Origin: Streptantibioticus_A sp037034305
GTDB lineage: Bacteria > Actinomycetota > Actinomycetes > Streptomycetales > Streptomycetaceae
DNA: 64,000 bases
Direction of reading: 5' to 3'
NCBI GenBank assembly: GCA_037034305.1
Contig: JBAGJY010000032.1
Coordinates: 1 to 64,000 of the forward strand
This document shows, piece by piece, positions 24,572-33,593 of this stretch (positions within the stretch are counted from its first letter, which is position 1; the number at the start of each line of letters is the position of its first letter). The notes under the pieces are model-generated. The model saw only the letters and a program-made list of their open reading frames with translations. It ran no database searches and was not told where the DNA came from. The position numbers and the translations under genes are program-made.

Positions 24572-25854
24572 GTGGCGCCGCCCCCGGGCACGGCACACCG
24601 CCCGACGCGGCGGAAGCGGGCACGATGCGACGACTGATGCGTTGCCGCGAGGTGTCCGCGCAGCGCTCCCAGGCCGTACTGCGGCTTGCCTTCGCCGGGG
24701 TGCTCACCGTCGCGGTCACCGCCGAACTGCCGGTGCACCGGGCCGCGTCGCAGTTGTCCGTGCTGAGCGGCTACGGGGTGATAGCGGTGGTGGTCGCGCT
24801 GTGCCTGCGCCGTCCGCACGGCCGTGCGGGCACCACCGCGGTGACGGTGGTGATGGGCCTGGTGGACGTGGCGGCGCTGGTGGTCCTGCAGATCCTGTCG
24901 GGGGACTCCGCGCTGCTGGTGTTCGCCCTGTTCCTGCTGCCCCTGCTGGCCGCCTTCAACACCCGGCCAGCGGTGACGGCACTGCTGATCGTCCTCGACA
25001 CCGCGGCGTACGCCACCGCCACCTCGGTCAACACCAGCATCCACCACCAACTGCGCAACACACAGGTCGTGGTGCTGCTTGTCTTCCTCGTCCTGGTGGG
25101 TGCGTGCAGTCTCGCGCTGTCCCTCTCGCACGCCCGGCGCTGCCGCCAGGTCGCTCAACTCATCGCGGACCGATCGCGGTTGCTCGTTGACGTGATGTCC
25201 GCGGAGGAACGCGAGCGGACCCGGCTGGCCGAGTTCCTGCACGACGGTCCGCTCCAGGCGGTGCTGGCCGCTCGCTTCGACCTCCAGCAGAGCATGGCGC
25301 GGGGCGACGCCGACGCCACTGCCGAGCTCAGCGGCCGACTCCTGGACGTCGCCCGGCAACTGCGGCAGACCACCGGCCAACTGCACCCCGAGGTCCTGCG
25401 CACCGCCGGACTCGGCGAGGCGGTGCGGTCGTTGGTCCGCGGCACCGCCGAACGCCGCGGTATCACCATCGGCTACACGTACAACGCGAACCACCAAGGG
25501 CCCACCCCGCACGACCTGCTGGTGTACTACGCGGCCCGGGAACTGCTGGACAACGTGGCGCGCCACTCGTCCGCCGCCCGGGCACACGTCACCCTCGTCA
25601 CGCAGGGCGGGAAGCTTCGTCTGACGGTCACCGATGACGGCGTCGGCACCGATCCGGCCCGGCTGCGCCAGCGCCTCGGCGCCGGCCACATCGGACTGGC
25701 ATCCCAGCGGGTTCGGGTCGAGGCCGCGGGCGGCCGGATGGAGCACCTGCCGACCGAGGTGGGCACCAGGGTCCGCATCACTCTGCCGCTCACGGCGGCC
25801 GACCCGAAGGACACGGCGCCGCAGCGGTACACGGACCGTGCGGACGACGGCTGA
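24568..25854 (+). CDS. NarL-type sensor histidine kinase (second two-component system)
   Basis: The 428-aa protein has about five membrane helices (45-200), a HisKA_3 helix with His in LAEFLHDGPLQAVLAAR (about 226), and a HATPase domain with LLDNVARHSSA and VTDDGVGTDPARL. It is a full-length paralogue of the kinase at 19847: VMSAEERER and the segment around the phospho-His are shared. It is translationally coupled to its regulator. The stop at 25854 is followed at once by copy A of the 85-bp intergenic element. Confidence 0.92.
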   Translation: MSGAAPGHGTPPDAAEAGTMRRLMRCREVSAQRSQAVLRLAFAGVLTVAVTAELPVHRAASQLSVLSGYGVIAVVVALCLRRPHGRAGTTAVTVVMGLVDVAALVVLQILSGDSALLVFALFLLPLLAAFNTRPAVTALLIVLDTAAYATATSVNTSIHHQLRNTQVVVLLVFLVLVGACSLALSLSHARRCRQVAQLIADRSRLLVDVMSAEERERTRLAEFLHDGPLQAVLAARFDLQQSMARGDADATAELSGRLLDVARQLRQTTGQLHPEVLRTAGLGEAVRSLVRGTAERRGITIGYTYNANHQGPTPHDLLVYYAARELLDNVARHSSAARAHVTLVTQGGKLRLTVTDDGVGTDPARLRQRLGAGHIGLASQRVRVEAAGGRMEHLPTEVGTRVRITLPLTAADPKDTAPQRYTDRADDG

Positions 25855-25940
25855 GCGCTCCGCTGGCAGTGCGGTGATGTCCGTCGATCACCTGCCGCGG
25901 CGCTGTGGCTGGTCGCGCGGTTCCCCCCGCCCTTCAGGGC
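25855..25940 (+). repeat. Stop-codon-adjacent intergenic element, copy A
   Basis: The element begins GCGCTCCGC directly after the kinase stop and runs through GTGGCTGGTCGCGCGGTTCC to CCTTCAGGG. It shares most positions with 57378-57462 and with the reverse complement of 33594-33676. It can fold into a 5' hairpin and holds a degenerate form of the GCGCGG-GGAA-CCGCGC hairpin seen in copy C. Confidence 0.8.
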
Positions 25941-26026
25941 GCTGACGAAGCGCAGCGGACTTCGCCCGACCCGCTTACCTCGACGTCTCCCACCGCACGG
26001 GCGGTGGTGGTGCGCGCGCCCTCGCC

Positions 26027-26845
26027 TCAGCTCGTGATGAACTCCAGCAGATCGGCGTTGAGTTGCTCGGCATGGGTGATGTGCAACCCGTGACCGGCGG
26101 TCGGGTACTCCTTGTAGACGCTGTGCGGTACGAGCTTGGCGGTGCGCCGACTGGACACGTCGATCGGCACGGACTGGTCGGCGGCCCCGTGCGCGATGAA
26201 CGTCGGGATGGTGATCCGGTCCAGGTCCGTGCGGTGATCGGTGTGGAAGATCTGCCGCTGAACCTCCAAGGTGGCGTACGGGGAGGCCGTCAGGCACTGC
26301 CGGATCAGGTGGTCCACCAGCGCCGGGGAGGTGTTGCCGCCCAGATGGGTGGCGAAGTAGCCCTGCGCGCGGTCGGCGAACCACCGGGGGCGGTCGGTCC
26401 GCAACTGGGCGAGGTCGGCCTCCAGCACGGACTCCGGCACGCCCTCCGGGTTGTCGTCCGTCAGCTTGAGGAACGGCAGAGTGGTCGCCAGCAGCGCGAC
26501 CCGCGCGACACGGTCCTGACCGTGCCGGGCGAGATAGCGCACCGCCTCGCCGCCACCGCCTGACTGCGCGACGAGGGTGACCCCGTGCAGGCCCAGGTGC
26601 CCGATGAGCGCGGCGACGTCATCGGAGCGGGTGTCCACGTCGTAGCCGGTGGAGGGCCGGTCCGAGCGCCCGTGGCCGCGCCGGTCCAGCATGACGCAGC
26701 GGTAGCCGTGCCGGAGGAAGAACGGGACCTGGTACTCCCACATGTCGGCTCCCAGTGCCCAACTGGCCAGGAGAACGAGGGGTTCACCGGTGCCGTAGTC
26801 CTCGTAGGCCAGCCGCACCCCGTCATTGGTCTCGAAAAACGGCAT
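26027..26845 (-). CDS. Alpha/beta hydrolase (non-haem chloroperoxidase-like)
   Basis: The 272-aa protein has the alpha/beta hydrolase fold: oxyanion strand LVLLASWALGADMWEYQV, YRCVMLDRRGHGRSDRP (about 48-64), nucleophile elbow VAQSGGGGEAVRYLARHG (Ser about 94), the Asp in IAHGAADQSVP and His in TAGHGLHITH near the C-terminus. The elbow reads QSGGGG instead of the family's usual HSMGGGE, and the oxyanion region SWALG replaces the common HG motif. The substrate is unknown. It is convergent with the second kinase. Confidence 0.88.
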   Translation of the reverse strand: MPFFETNDGVRLAYEDYGTGEPLVLLASWALGADMWEYQVPFFLRHGYRCVMLDRRGHGRSDRPSTGYDVDTRSDDVAALIGHLGLHGVTLVAQSGGGGEAVRYLARHGQDRVARVALLATTLPFLKLTDDNPEGVPESVLEADLAQLRTDRPRWFADRAQGYFATHLGGNTSPALVDHLIRQCLTASPYATLEVQRQIFHTDHRTDLDRITIPTFIAHGAADQSVPIDVSSRRTAKLVPHSVYKEYPTAGHGLHITHAEQLNADLLEFITS

Positions 26846-27338
26846 CTCGATCTCCTCGTCTCACGGTCCGTTGCCCTGCTGAACAGGAGGCTACGAAGGT
26901 CGCGACGGCCCCGAATCAGTCATGCATAGGTAGTCCACGGGGCTGCCGTCGGCTTCAGCGTTGCGACGAGGCGAATGCCTTCCGGCGTGCGCCGCCAGCT
27001 GCCCGACGGTCAGTGGGGTGGCCGACCGCCGCGGCCTGGGCGGTGCTGCCCGCACAGCGGTCGACCCGGTCCGGGAGGCCACCGCGGCCGAACCGGTCCG
27101 CGAACCCGCACTACCGGGCGGGGCCACCACCCTGGAGCGCCGGACCGTCACCGCCCGCCGGGGCAAGTGAGTACCGCTCACCCCATCGGTGCAGCCCATC
27201 AGACTGAGCATGCGGGCCGAAGGAAGCGGTGGGGCTCCCCGTAAGGGCGGCACAGCGCGGGCGACTTCCACGGTTCCGCACGATGATCGAGAGGCGATCC
27301 ACTTCCCCGTTGCCCTCATCCCCGCGAGAGGACCTCCC
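26846..27338. other. Intergenic region, no convincing gene
   Basis: A frame opening at 26961 (TTG) and ending in TGA at 27170 has high third-position G+C and a C-terminus ALPGGATTLERRTVTARRGK, but lacks a ribosome binding site or recognisable domain; it may be a gene remnant. The region also holds the upstream promoters of the hydrolase (minus strand) and the MFS gene (plus strand). Confidence 0.4.
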
Positions 27339-28742
27339 ATGCCACCGCGCCTGTGCGCGGCGGTGCGCCGTTTCGTACGACCCCGCCAGCCCACCCGTAC
27401 GTCCCACCAGTCGCGCACCGCCATGCTGGCCCTGGTGGCCGTCTACGCCGCCGGTTCGCTCGCCGGATACCTGCTGCCCAGCGTTGTCGAACGCATGACC
27501 AGTTGCCTGCGGCTGACGGCGGCACAGGCTGGCGAAGTCGGCAGTGCTTTGCTGTTCGCCTCCGCCGGTGCCGGTTTCGCCTTCGCCTCGCGGGTCTCGC
27601 GGATGGGTGCCAAACGGCTGGCCAGGGCCGGACTGTCGCTCGCCGCGGGCGGGTTCGCCGTCGCCGCATGCGCGAACTGCGCTCCGCTGGTGGTGGTGGG
27701 CAGCGTCGCCGGGGGGTTCGGTTCCGGTACCGCGACGGCGGTGGCCTCCGTCGGTATCGCCGGACGGCCCGACCCGCAGCGCGCCTCGGTGCTGGGGCTG
27801 TTGGCCACGTCGGGCGCGGCGGCAGCGCTGTATCTGCTGCTGCCGCGGCTGGGCGGCGGCCACCAGCTGCCGTTCGCGGCCCTTGCCTGCGTCACCGCGG
27901 GCGTACTGCCCGCGGTGCGGCGGCTGCCGTCGATGCCGCAGCGCGCGCAGTGCCGGGCGGGGGTGGCCACCGGCCGACTGCCGGGCACGGTGCTGGTGGG
28001 CGCCACGCTGGGCTGGTCCGTCGTACAGACCGCGCTGTGGAGCGTCAGCAGTCGGATGGGCCTGGAACGGGTCGGCCTGTCCGAGGCGGCGCTGGGCGCT
28101 GTCTTCGCCCTCGCGCTCGGCGGCGGTCTCGCCGGGGTGGTCGGCGCGGGGGCGCTCGGCCTGCGGCTGGGGCGGGCGGTACCGGTCGGAGTGGGCAGCG
28201 CGGTCATCGCGGTGTGCGTCGCGGTCAGTTCGGCGAGCCGCACGGCGTGGGCGTTCACCGCGGGGGAGGTGCTGTGGAACACCGTCTACCCCGTGGTGTT
28301 CTCCCATCTGATCGGCGTGGCCGCAGCCATCGGCGCCCACGGGCGGTGGGTGGTGTTCGCCGGTTCGGCGTCGTCCCTGGGGGTCGCGGGCGGGCCGGTC
28401 GCCGGAACGCTGTTGTCCACCCGCGCCGGATACCCGGCGATGGGCGTGGTCCTCGGCACCACCTTGCTGCTGGCCGCGGTCCCGCTGACCGCGGTGGCGC
28501 TGCACGTCGACGGCCGGACGGTCCGGCGGCGTGTCGTCGTCGGCGCGGCCGGTGCGCGCCCGGTCGCGTCGCCGGAGGCGGATTCCGCCGCCCTCCTCGG
28601 CGCGGACGCGGTTCCGGTTGTGGAGATACCGGAGCCGATGTGCGATACGGGCGAGCCGGGCGTTGCGTCCGAAACGGTCACGCCAGCAGGCGGCGCCGCA
28701 ACGGCTCCGAGTACGCCGCCCACCGGGTTGGTGAACGCCTAG
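27339..28742 (+). CDS. MFS-type transporter with long hydrophilic C-terminus
   Basis: The 467-aa protein has about 12 hydrophobic helices, including LVAVYAAGSLAGYLLPSVVE (about 28-47), GSALLFASAGAGFAFASRVS and ARAGLSLAAGGFAVAACANC. It resembles divergent actinobacterial MFS proteins, but the classical motif A is weak, so the fold call is firmer than any substrate. The last 65 residues are acidic and proline-rich. GAGAGGA precedes ATG at 27339. A perfect 10-bp hairpin spans its stop codon. Confidence 0.7.
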   Translation: MPPRLCAAVRRFVRPRQPTRTSHQSRTAMLALVAVYAAGSLAGYLLPSVVERMTSCLRLTAAQAGEVGSALLFASAGAGFAFASRVSRMGAKRLARAGLSLAAGGFAVAACANCAPLVVVGSVAGGFGSGTATAVASVGIAGRPDPQRASVLGLLATSGAAAALYLLLPRLGGGHQLPFAALACVTAGVLPAVRRLPSMPQRAQCRAGVATGRLPGTVLVGATLGWSVVQTALWSVSSRMGLERVGLSEAALGAVFALALGGGLAGVVGAGALGLRLGRAVPVGVGSAVIAVCVAVSSASRTAWAFTAGEVLWNTVYPVVFSHLIGVAAAIGAHGRWVVFAGSASSLGVAGGPVAGTLLSTRAGYPAMGVVLGTTLLLAAVPLTAVALHVDGRTVRRRVVVGAAGARPVASPEADSAALLGADAVPVVEIPEPMCDTGEPGVASETVTPAGGAATAPSTPPTGLVNA

Positions 28743-28770
28743 CGGCGGCGCCGGTCCGCCCCGCTAGGCG
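28736..28770 (+). terminator. Hairpin overlapping the MFS stop codon
   Basis: CGCCTAGCGG (28736-28745) and CCGCTAGGCG (28761-28770) form a perfect 10-bp stem with a 15-base loop; the left arm contains the TAG stop. Confidence 0.55.
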
Positions 28771-29019
28771 CTGTGGCCAGCGCGTACTCGCCGCCAACGG
28801 TCCGAATTCCCTTGCCGCCGCCACGGCGGGCACAGGCCCTCACGGACCCCAACCCGCCTGTTGCCAGGGGCACTTGGCGAACCTCACTGCTTTGCCCACA
28901 CATGACTTCATGTTCAACTACCGGTCATACGGGAGGACTTCACGAGGCATCGGTCCCGTGCCTTACTGATGGGCGCGCTACGCGCGTTGCCCCAGCCGGA
29001 CTACGTCAGGAGCCCCCGG

Positions 29020-31023
29020 ATGAGCCTCACCCGCCGTCTGAGACGTGCCGCGGTCGCGGGCGCCACAGCCGCCGCCACCGTGCTCGTGCCCACCATCGCC
29101 CATGCCGCCAGCGCCTACTCGCTGGTGGTCCTGCCGGACCAGGGCGAGAGCGCGATCTACGACTTCGTGAACTCGGCCACGAAGTCGATCGACATCACCA
29201 TCTACGAACTGCGCGACACCACCTTGGTCAACGACCTGGTGAACAAGGAGAAGGCGGGCGTCAAGGTGCGCGTCATCCTGGACGCGCAGCACACCTCCGT
29301 GAACGGCGCCGCCTACAACGCGCTGTCCGCGGGCGGAGTCGGGGTCACCTACTCGTCCTCGGCGTACGTCTACACCCACCAGAAGACCATCACGGTCGAC
29401 GGCGCCAAGTCCTACGTCAGCACCGGTAACTTCGACACCACGTACTACAGCACCTCGCGTGACTTCGGTGTCTTCGACAGCGACAGCAACGACGTCGCCG
29501 CGGTCGAGCAGGTCTTCAACGCCGACTACTCGAAGACCTCGATCACCCCTTCCGACGGCGACAACCTGGTCTGGTCACCCACCGACTCGCAGAGCCACCT
29601 GCTGGCGCTGATCAACGGCGCACAGCACAGCCTGGACGTCGAGGAGGAGGAGTTCGGCGACACCGCCCTGGTCAACGCCGTCGTCGCGGACGCCCAGCGG
29701 GGCGTCGCCGTACGCGTGGTCGCGGAGAACCAGAACTCGTCGTACACCAGCCAGCTCAACCAGGTCACCGCCGCGGGCGGCAAGGTCACCACCTACACCA
29801 GTTCCACCGGCTACTACATCCACGCCAAGGCCATCGTCGCGGACTACGGCACGTCGACCGCCAAGGTCTTCGCCGGGTCGGAGAACTTCTCCGACAACTC
29901 CCTCAACCACAACCGCGAGTTGGGCCTTATCACCACCGACTCGGGCGTGCTCAGCGGCATCGAGTCCGCGTTCAACGCGGACTTCAACCAGAGCACCGGC
30001 ACCAACGTCACCGTGACCAGCCCCGGTGACCAGACGAGTACCGTGGGCACCTCGGTCAGCCTGCAGATCGCGGCCACCGACACCGCGGGCGGCACGCTCT
30101 CCTACGCGGCCACCGGCCTGCCCGCGGGTGTGTCGATCGACTCCTCGACCGGTCTGATATCGGGCACGCCGACCGCGGCGGGCACGTCCACGGTCACCGT
30201 CACCGCCACCGACTCCACCGGCCCGTCCGGTTCCGCGTCCTTCACCTGGACCGTGAACTCCGCCACCGCAAACACGGTGACGGTCACCAACCCGGGCAAC
30301 CAGACCGGCACCGTGGGCACCGCCGCCAGCCTGCGGATCCACGCGAGCGACTCGGCGTCCGGCCAGAACCTCACCTACAGTGCCACCGGCCTGCCCGCGG
30401 GTGTGTCGATCGACTCCTCGACCGGTCTGATATCGGGCACGCCGACCGCGGCGGGCACGTCCACGGTCACCGTCACCGCCACCGACTCCACCAACGCGAG
30501 CGGCAGCGCCACCTTCACCTGGACCGTCAACCCCGCGTCCAGCGGCTGCACCTCCGCGCAGCTGCTCGGCAACCCAGGCTTCGAGACCGGCAGCGCGGCG
30601 CCGTGGTCAGCGTCGTCCGGGGTGGTCAGCAACAGCAGCAGCGAGCCCCCGCACAGCGGTTCCTGGGACGCCTGGCTCGACGGCTACGGCACCACGCACA
30701 CCGACACCCTCTCGCAGTCGGTCAGCGTCCCGAGTGGTTGCTCCAGCTACGAGTTGAGCTTCTGGTTGCACGTCGACACGGCGGAAACCACCACGAGCAC
30801 CGCCTACGACACCCTCACCGTGCAGGTTCTCAACAGCTCGGGCACGGTGCTCGGGACGCTGGCGAAGTACTCCAACCTCGACCACAACACCAACTACACC
30901 CAGCACACGTTCGACCTGTCGGCCTACGCCGGGCAGAACGTCACCGTGAAGTTCACCGGCAGCGAGGACAAGGAACTCCAGACCTCCTTCGTCATCGACG
31001 ACACCGCCGTCAACGTGAGCTGA
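29020..31023 (+). CDS. Secreted phospholipase-D-superfamily protein with two Ig-like repeats
   Basis: The 667-aa precursor has a signal peptide (1-28, ending IAHAAS) and a PLD-like domain (30-325) with two HxK motifs, THQKTITVDG (about 120) and IHAKAIVADYG (about 267), each followed by a GN/SENF turn, the HKD pattern of phosphodiesterases. Two putative-Ig (He_PIG) domains (327-505) share ATGLPAGVSIDSSTG. The C-terminal 155 residues form a jelly-roll-like module starting NPGFETG. HKD enzymes hydrolyse phosphodiesters in lipids or nucleic acids; the extra domains suggest binding to surfaces. AGGAG precedes ATG. A 15-bp terminator follows. Confidence 0.88.
   Translation: MSLTRRLRRAAVAGATAAATVLVPTIAHAASAYSLVVLPDQGESAIYDFVNSATKSIDITIYELRDTTLVNDLVNKEKAGVKVRVILDAQHTSVNGAAYNALSAGGVGVTYSSSAYVYTHQKTITVDGAKSYVSTGNFDTTYYSTSRDFGVFDSDSNDVAAVEQVFNADYSKTSITPSDGDNLVWSPTDSQSHLLALINGAQHSLDVEEEEFGDTALVNAVVADAQRGVAVRVVAENQNSSYTSQLNQVTAAGGKVTTYTSSTGYYIHAKAIVADYGTSTAKVFAGSENFSDNSLNHNRELGLITTDSGVLSGIESAFNADFNQSTGTNVTVTSPGDQTSTVGTSVSLQIAATDTAGGTLSYAATGLPAGVSIDSSTGLISGTPTAAGTSTVTVTATDSTGPSGSASFTWTVNSATANTVTVTNPGNQTGTVGTAASLRIHASDSASGQNLTYSATGLPAGVSIDSSTGLISGTPTAAGTSTVTVTATDSTNASGSATFTWTVNPASSGCTSAQLLGNPGFETGSAAPWSASSGVVSNSSSEPPHSGSWDAWLDGYGTTHTDTLSQSVSVPSGCSSYELSFWLHVDTAETTTSTAYDTLTVQVLNSSGTVLGTLAKYSNLDHNTNYTQHTFDLSAYAGQNVTVKFTGSEDKELQTSFVIDDTAVNVS
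30109..30219 (+). repeat. 111-bp direct repeat in the PLD gene, copy 1
   Basis: Identical to 30382-30492 at every base I compared. It encodes the second half of the first Ig-like domain. Confidence 0.85.
30382..30492 (+). repeat. 111-bp direct repeat in the PLD gene, copy 2
   Basis: It starts 273 bp (91 codons, one Ig-like domain) after copy 1. The flanking half-domains have diverged in codons and residues while this segment is identical, which suggests recent gene conversion. Confidence 0.85.
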
Positions 31024-31035
31024 GCGGTCCGACGC

Positions 31036-31069
31036 GTGGCTCCCGTCCCGCCGCCGGGACGGGAGCCAC
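31036..31069 (+). terminator. Strong intrinsic terminator after the PLD gene
   Basis: GTGGCTCCCGTCCCG (31036-31050) pairs perfectly with 31055-31069, giving a 15-bp stem and CCGC loop, 13 bases after the stop. It lies between convergent genes and may serve both. Confidence 0.85.
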
Positions 31070-31113
31070 AACCTGGTCCGGCCGCACCAGCCCCTCGGCG
31101 CCGCCGCGGGAAC

Positions 31114-32340
31114 TCAGGCCGCGAGGCCCCCGATCGCCACCGGGAGGTGGCGGGGGCCGCGCAGCACGGCGTTGGTGCGGTACGGCGGCGGGTCCTCCAG
31201 CAGCCGGGGGTTCTTGACCCGGCGGAACAGCTCGGGCAGAGCGAGCTGCGCCTCTATCCGGGCGAGCGGCGCGCCGAAGCAGTAGTGGATTCCGGTGTAG
31301 AAGCCGAGGTGCTCGTTGTCCCCGCGGTCCGGATTGAACCGGTCGGGGTCCTCGAAGCGGTTCGGGTCGCGGTTGGCCGCGGCCAGCATGAGCCAGACCG
31401 GCGAGCCCTTGGGGATCGTGGTGCCCGCGACGTCGATGTCGGCCAGGGCGGTGGTCCACGGGACGAACTGGACCGGGGGCTCGTACCGCAGCACTTCCTC
31501 GATGAGCGGGACGGCCAGCTCCGGCTCCTTGTGGAACCGTTCCAGGACGTCGGGGTGGCGTAGCAGTGTGAGCGTCGTGTTGGTGATCAGGTTGACGGTG
31601 GTCTCGTGGCCTGCGACCAGCAGCAGCACCGCGGTGGCCTCCAGGTCTGCCGGTGTCATGCTGCCGCCGGGGCCGGATTCGGGCGCGAGGGCGCTGAGCA
31701 TGCCGGGGCCGGGATGGCGGCGCCTGGTCTCGATCAGGTCGGACAGGTAGGCGCCCAGGTGCTGGCGCGCCAGCTCTGCCTTCTGCGGGCCGTCGCCGCT
31801 GCCGGAGTGGGGGTCGAGTTCGGACGTCAGGGCGTCGGCCCAGCCGTGGAAGCGCGACTCGTCCTCGCGCGGCACGCCCAGGATCTTGCAGATGGCCGTG
31901 ACGGGGAGGGGATAGGAGAAGTCCTCGACGATGTCGACCTGGTCCTTGCCCTCGAAGGCGTCGAGCAGTTCGGTGACGACCCTGGCCAGGTCCGCGCGCA
32001 GGCCGTCGAGGAATCTGGGGCTGTGCGGAGGGCCGAACGGCCGGTTGATGGTGTCGCGCAGCCGGTCGTGCACAGGCGGGTCGGTGAAGATGAAGCTGGG
32101 CGGCATGCCGGTCTCCTCCGCCGGTTGCCCGATGCGGGCGTAGCCCGACGGACGGTTGCTCGTGTCGTTGCTCAGCCGTGGGTCGTTGGCCAGGTTCCGT
32201 ACCTCGTAGTAGGTGCTGACCAGGTAGGTGCCGTCATCCTCCCGCCTGACCGGTGTCTTGCGGAGTTCCGCGTAGAGCGGGTACGGATCGGCTCGGTTGG
32301 CGTAGTCGGTGATCTGCGCGGAGATGGTGCCGAGCGTCAT
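31114..32340 (-). CDS. Cytochrome P450
   Basis: The 408-aa protein has all P450 landmarks: I-helix VLLLVAGHETTVNLI (about 240), K-helix EEVLRYEPP (ExxR), and haem loop HLGFYTGIHYCFGAPLARIE (Cys about 357). Its length and sequence fit soluble bacterial class I P450s, which need a ferredoxin and a reductase. A ferredoxin gene and a broken ferredoxin reductase gene lie just upstream on the same strand, so this was probably an operon. The substrate cannot be told from sequence. AGAC in front of ATG gives only a weak ribosome binding site. Confidence 0.93.
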   Translation of the reverse strand: MTLGTISAQITDYANRADPYPLYAELRKTPVRREDDGTYLVSTYYEVRNLANDPRLSNDTSNRPSGYARIGQPAEETGMPPSFIFTDPPVHDRLRDTINRPFGPPHSPRFLDGLRADLARVVTELLDAFEGKDQVDIVEDFSYPLPVTAICKILGVPREDESRFHGWADALTSELDPHSGSGDGPQKAELARQHLGAYLSDLIETRRRHPGPGMLSALAPESGPGGSMTPADLEATAVLLLVAGHETTVNLITNTTLTLLRHPDVLERFHKEPELAVPLIEEVLRYEPPVQFVPWTTALADIDVAGTTIPKGSPVWLMLAAANRDPNRFEDPDRFNPDRGDNEHLGFYTGIHYCFGAPLARIEAQLALPELFRRVKNPRLLEDPPPYRTNAVLRGPRHLPVAIGGLAA

Positions 32341-32379
32341 GGCGTCTCCGTAAGGTGTCAGGCGGCCCCCGGCAGACGG

Positions 32380-33184
32380 TCAGGCGCGCGATGGGACGAA
32401 CTGGACGCGCTGCTCGGTCGGGGAGTGACCGGTCAGCGTGACGGTGGGCCCGTGGGTGGGCAGGTGGGGATCGGGGAAGTCGGGATCGACCGGCTGCGGC
32501 GCTTCGGTGCGGCGGTCGACCAGCGGGTACTCCGGCGGGAAGGGGGCGCTGGCCTTGATCTGCCCCTGGTAGAAGCCCAGCCACTTGCCCCGGTTGAAGG
32601 AGGCCGCCGCGATGACGCGGCCGCGGTACCCGTACACGGCGACGAACCGCTCATCGGCGAGCGCCCCCTGGGGGACGACCAGCTGGTCGCCCATCGTGCG
32701 GACCCCACGGACTTGATGTTGACGGTCCGGCGGCCAGCTTCCGGTACAGCTGTGCGGCGTCGTCGCGGGTGCGCAGCACGAAGACGCCGTCCAGCGCCGC
32801 CTGCTCGGGGTGGAACCAGGGCCGGGCCCTGGTCCCGGTGGCGACCAGCAGCCGGTCGTACGCGACGGTGTCCCCGTTCGCCAGGCGCACCTGCTTGGCA
32901 CCTCGGTCCAGGCCCTCGGCGGCGACGCCGAGGTGCCATTCGACGTCGACGTCGCGCCGTCGCGGCAGCGCGGTGTCCTCGGCCCGTGCCCGTCCCAGCA
33001 GCACCTGCTTGGACAGCGGCGGCCGGTCGTACGGTTCGTACGGCTCGTCGCCGATGACGGTGAGCGAGCCGGTGAATCCCAGGTCGCGCAGGGTCTTCGC
33101 CGCGCGCAGTCCGGCCAGCGAGGCGCCGACGACGACGATGCGACCGTTGCGCCGAAGGTGCTGTACGTCGCTTTCAGCCGACAC
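32380..33184 (-). pseudogene. Ferredoxin reductase gene with internal deletion and frameshifts
   Basis: From 33184 the frame encodes the FAD-binding half of a P450-type ferredoxin reductase: RIVVVGASLAGLRAAKTLRD, YDRPPLSKQVLLG and YDRLLVATGTRARPW. At about 32730, after KLAAG, the family continues with the NAD-binding domain and second FAD segment, but here it jumps to (V)NIKSVG in a second frame and then to MGDQLVVPQGALADERFV and VAVYGYRGRV in a third, ending at 32380 with TGHSPTEQRVQFVP. About 190 residues are missing. The flanking P450 and ferredoxin genes are intact. Confidence 0.85.
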
Positions 33185-33401
33185 CGGGTTCCATCCCCTT
33201 CGTCGGCTCGTCGCGGTAGTCGACGAGGATGGCCTGGACCGGGCAGGCCGCCGCGGCCTTTTCCACCTGCTCCCGCAGCGCCTCGTCGAAGCTGGGGGAG
33301 AACATCAGCGCCTCTTCGCCGTGCAGGGCGAACACGTCCGGGGCGAGGAACACGCACTGTGCGTATCCCTGGCAGCGATTGAGATCGACGACAAGCCTCA
33401 T
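33174..33401 (-). CDS. Ferredoxin of the P450 operon
   Basis: The 75-aa protein starts MRLVVDLNRCQGYAQCVFLA and ends with ACPVQAILVDYRDEP. Three cysteines (10, 16 and the one in CPVQAI) with a gap at the second usual position are the pattern of single-cluster [3Fe-4S] ferredoxins that serve actinobacterial P450s. Its stop overlaps the start of the reductase remnant by 11 bp, which shows they were one operon: ferredoxin, reductase, P450. The intact protein could still serve a P450 with another reductase. Confidence 0.88.
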   Translation of the reverse strand: MRLVVDLNRCQGYAQCVFLAPDVFALHGEEALMFSPSFDEALREQVEKAAAACPVQAILVDYRDEPTKGMEPGVG

Positions 33402-33593
33402 CTGGAACCCGCTCCCTGGCGGGCAGCGGTCGCCGCAGGCTCCGCCGCCCCTGCGCTCGGTCCACACGATCGGTCGGCATGCCTCACCACCAGGATCAAC
33501 CCTCTCGCAGCGGCCCGCAAAGCGGGCGCGGCTGCGCCGAGCGCGAGTGGTCCGCAAGGCGGCGAAGGCCGCTACTCCTGCGCCTCGGCAGTG

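Noticed and set aside
26961..27170. 69-codon TTG frame with cysteine-rich start
   Set aside because: No ribosome binding site and no family resemblance; mentioned only as a possible remnant within the intergenic entry.
30109..30492. Repeat structure as a CRISPR or variable tandem array
   Set aside because: Only two copies, in frame within coding sequence, encoding Ig-like domains; no spacers or cas genes.
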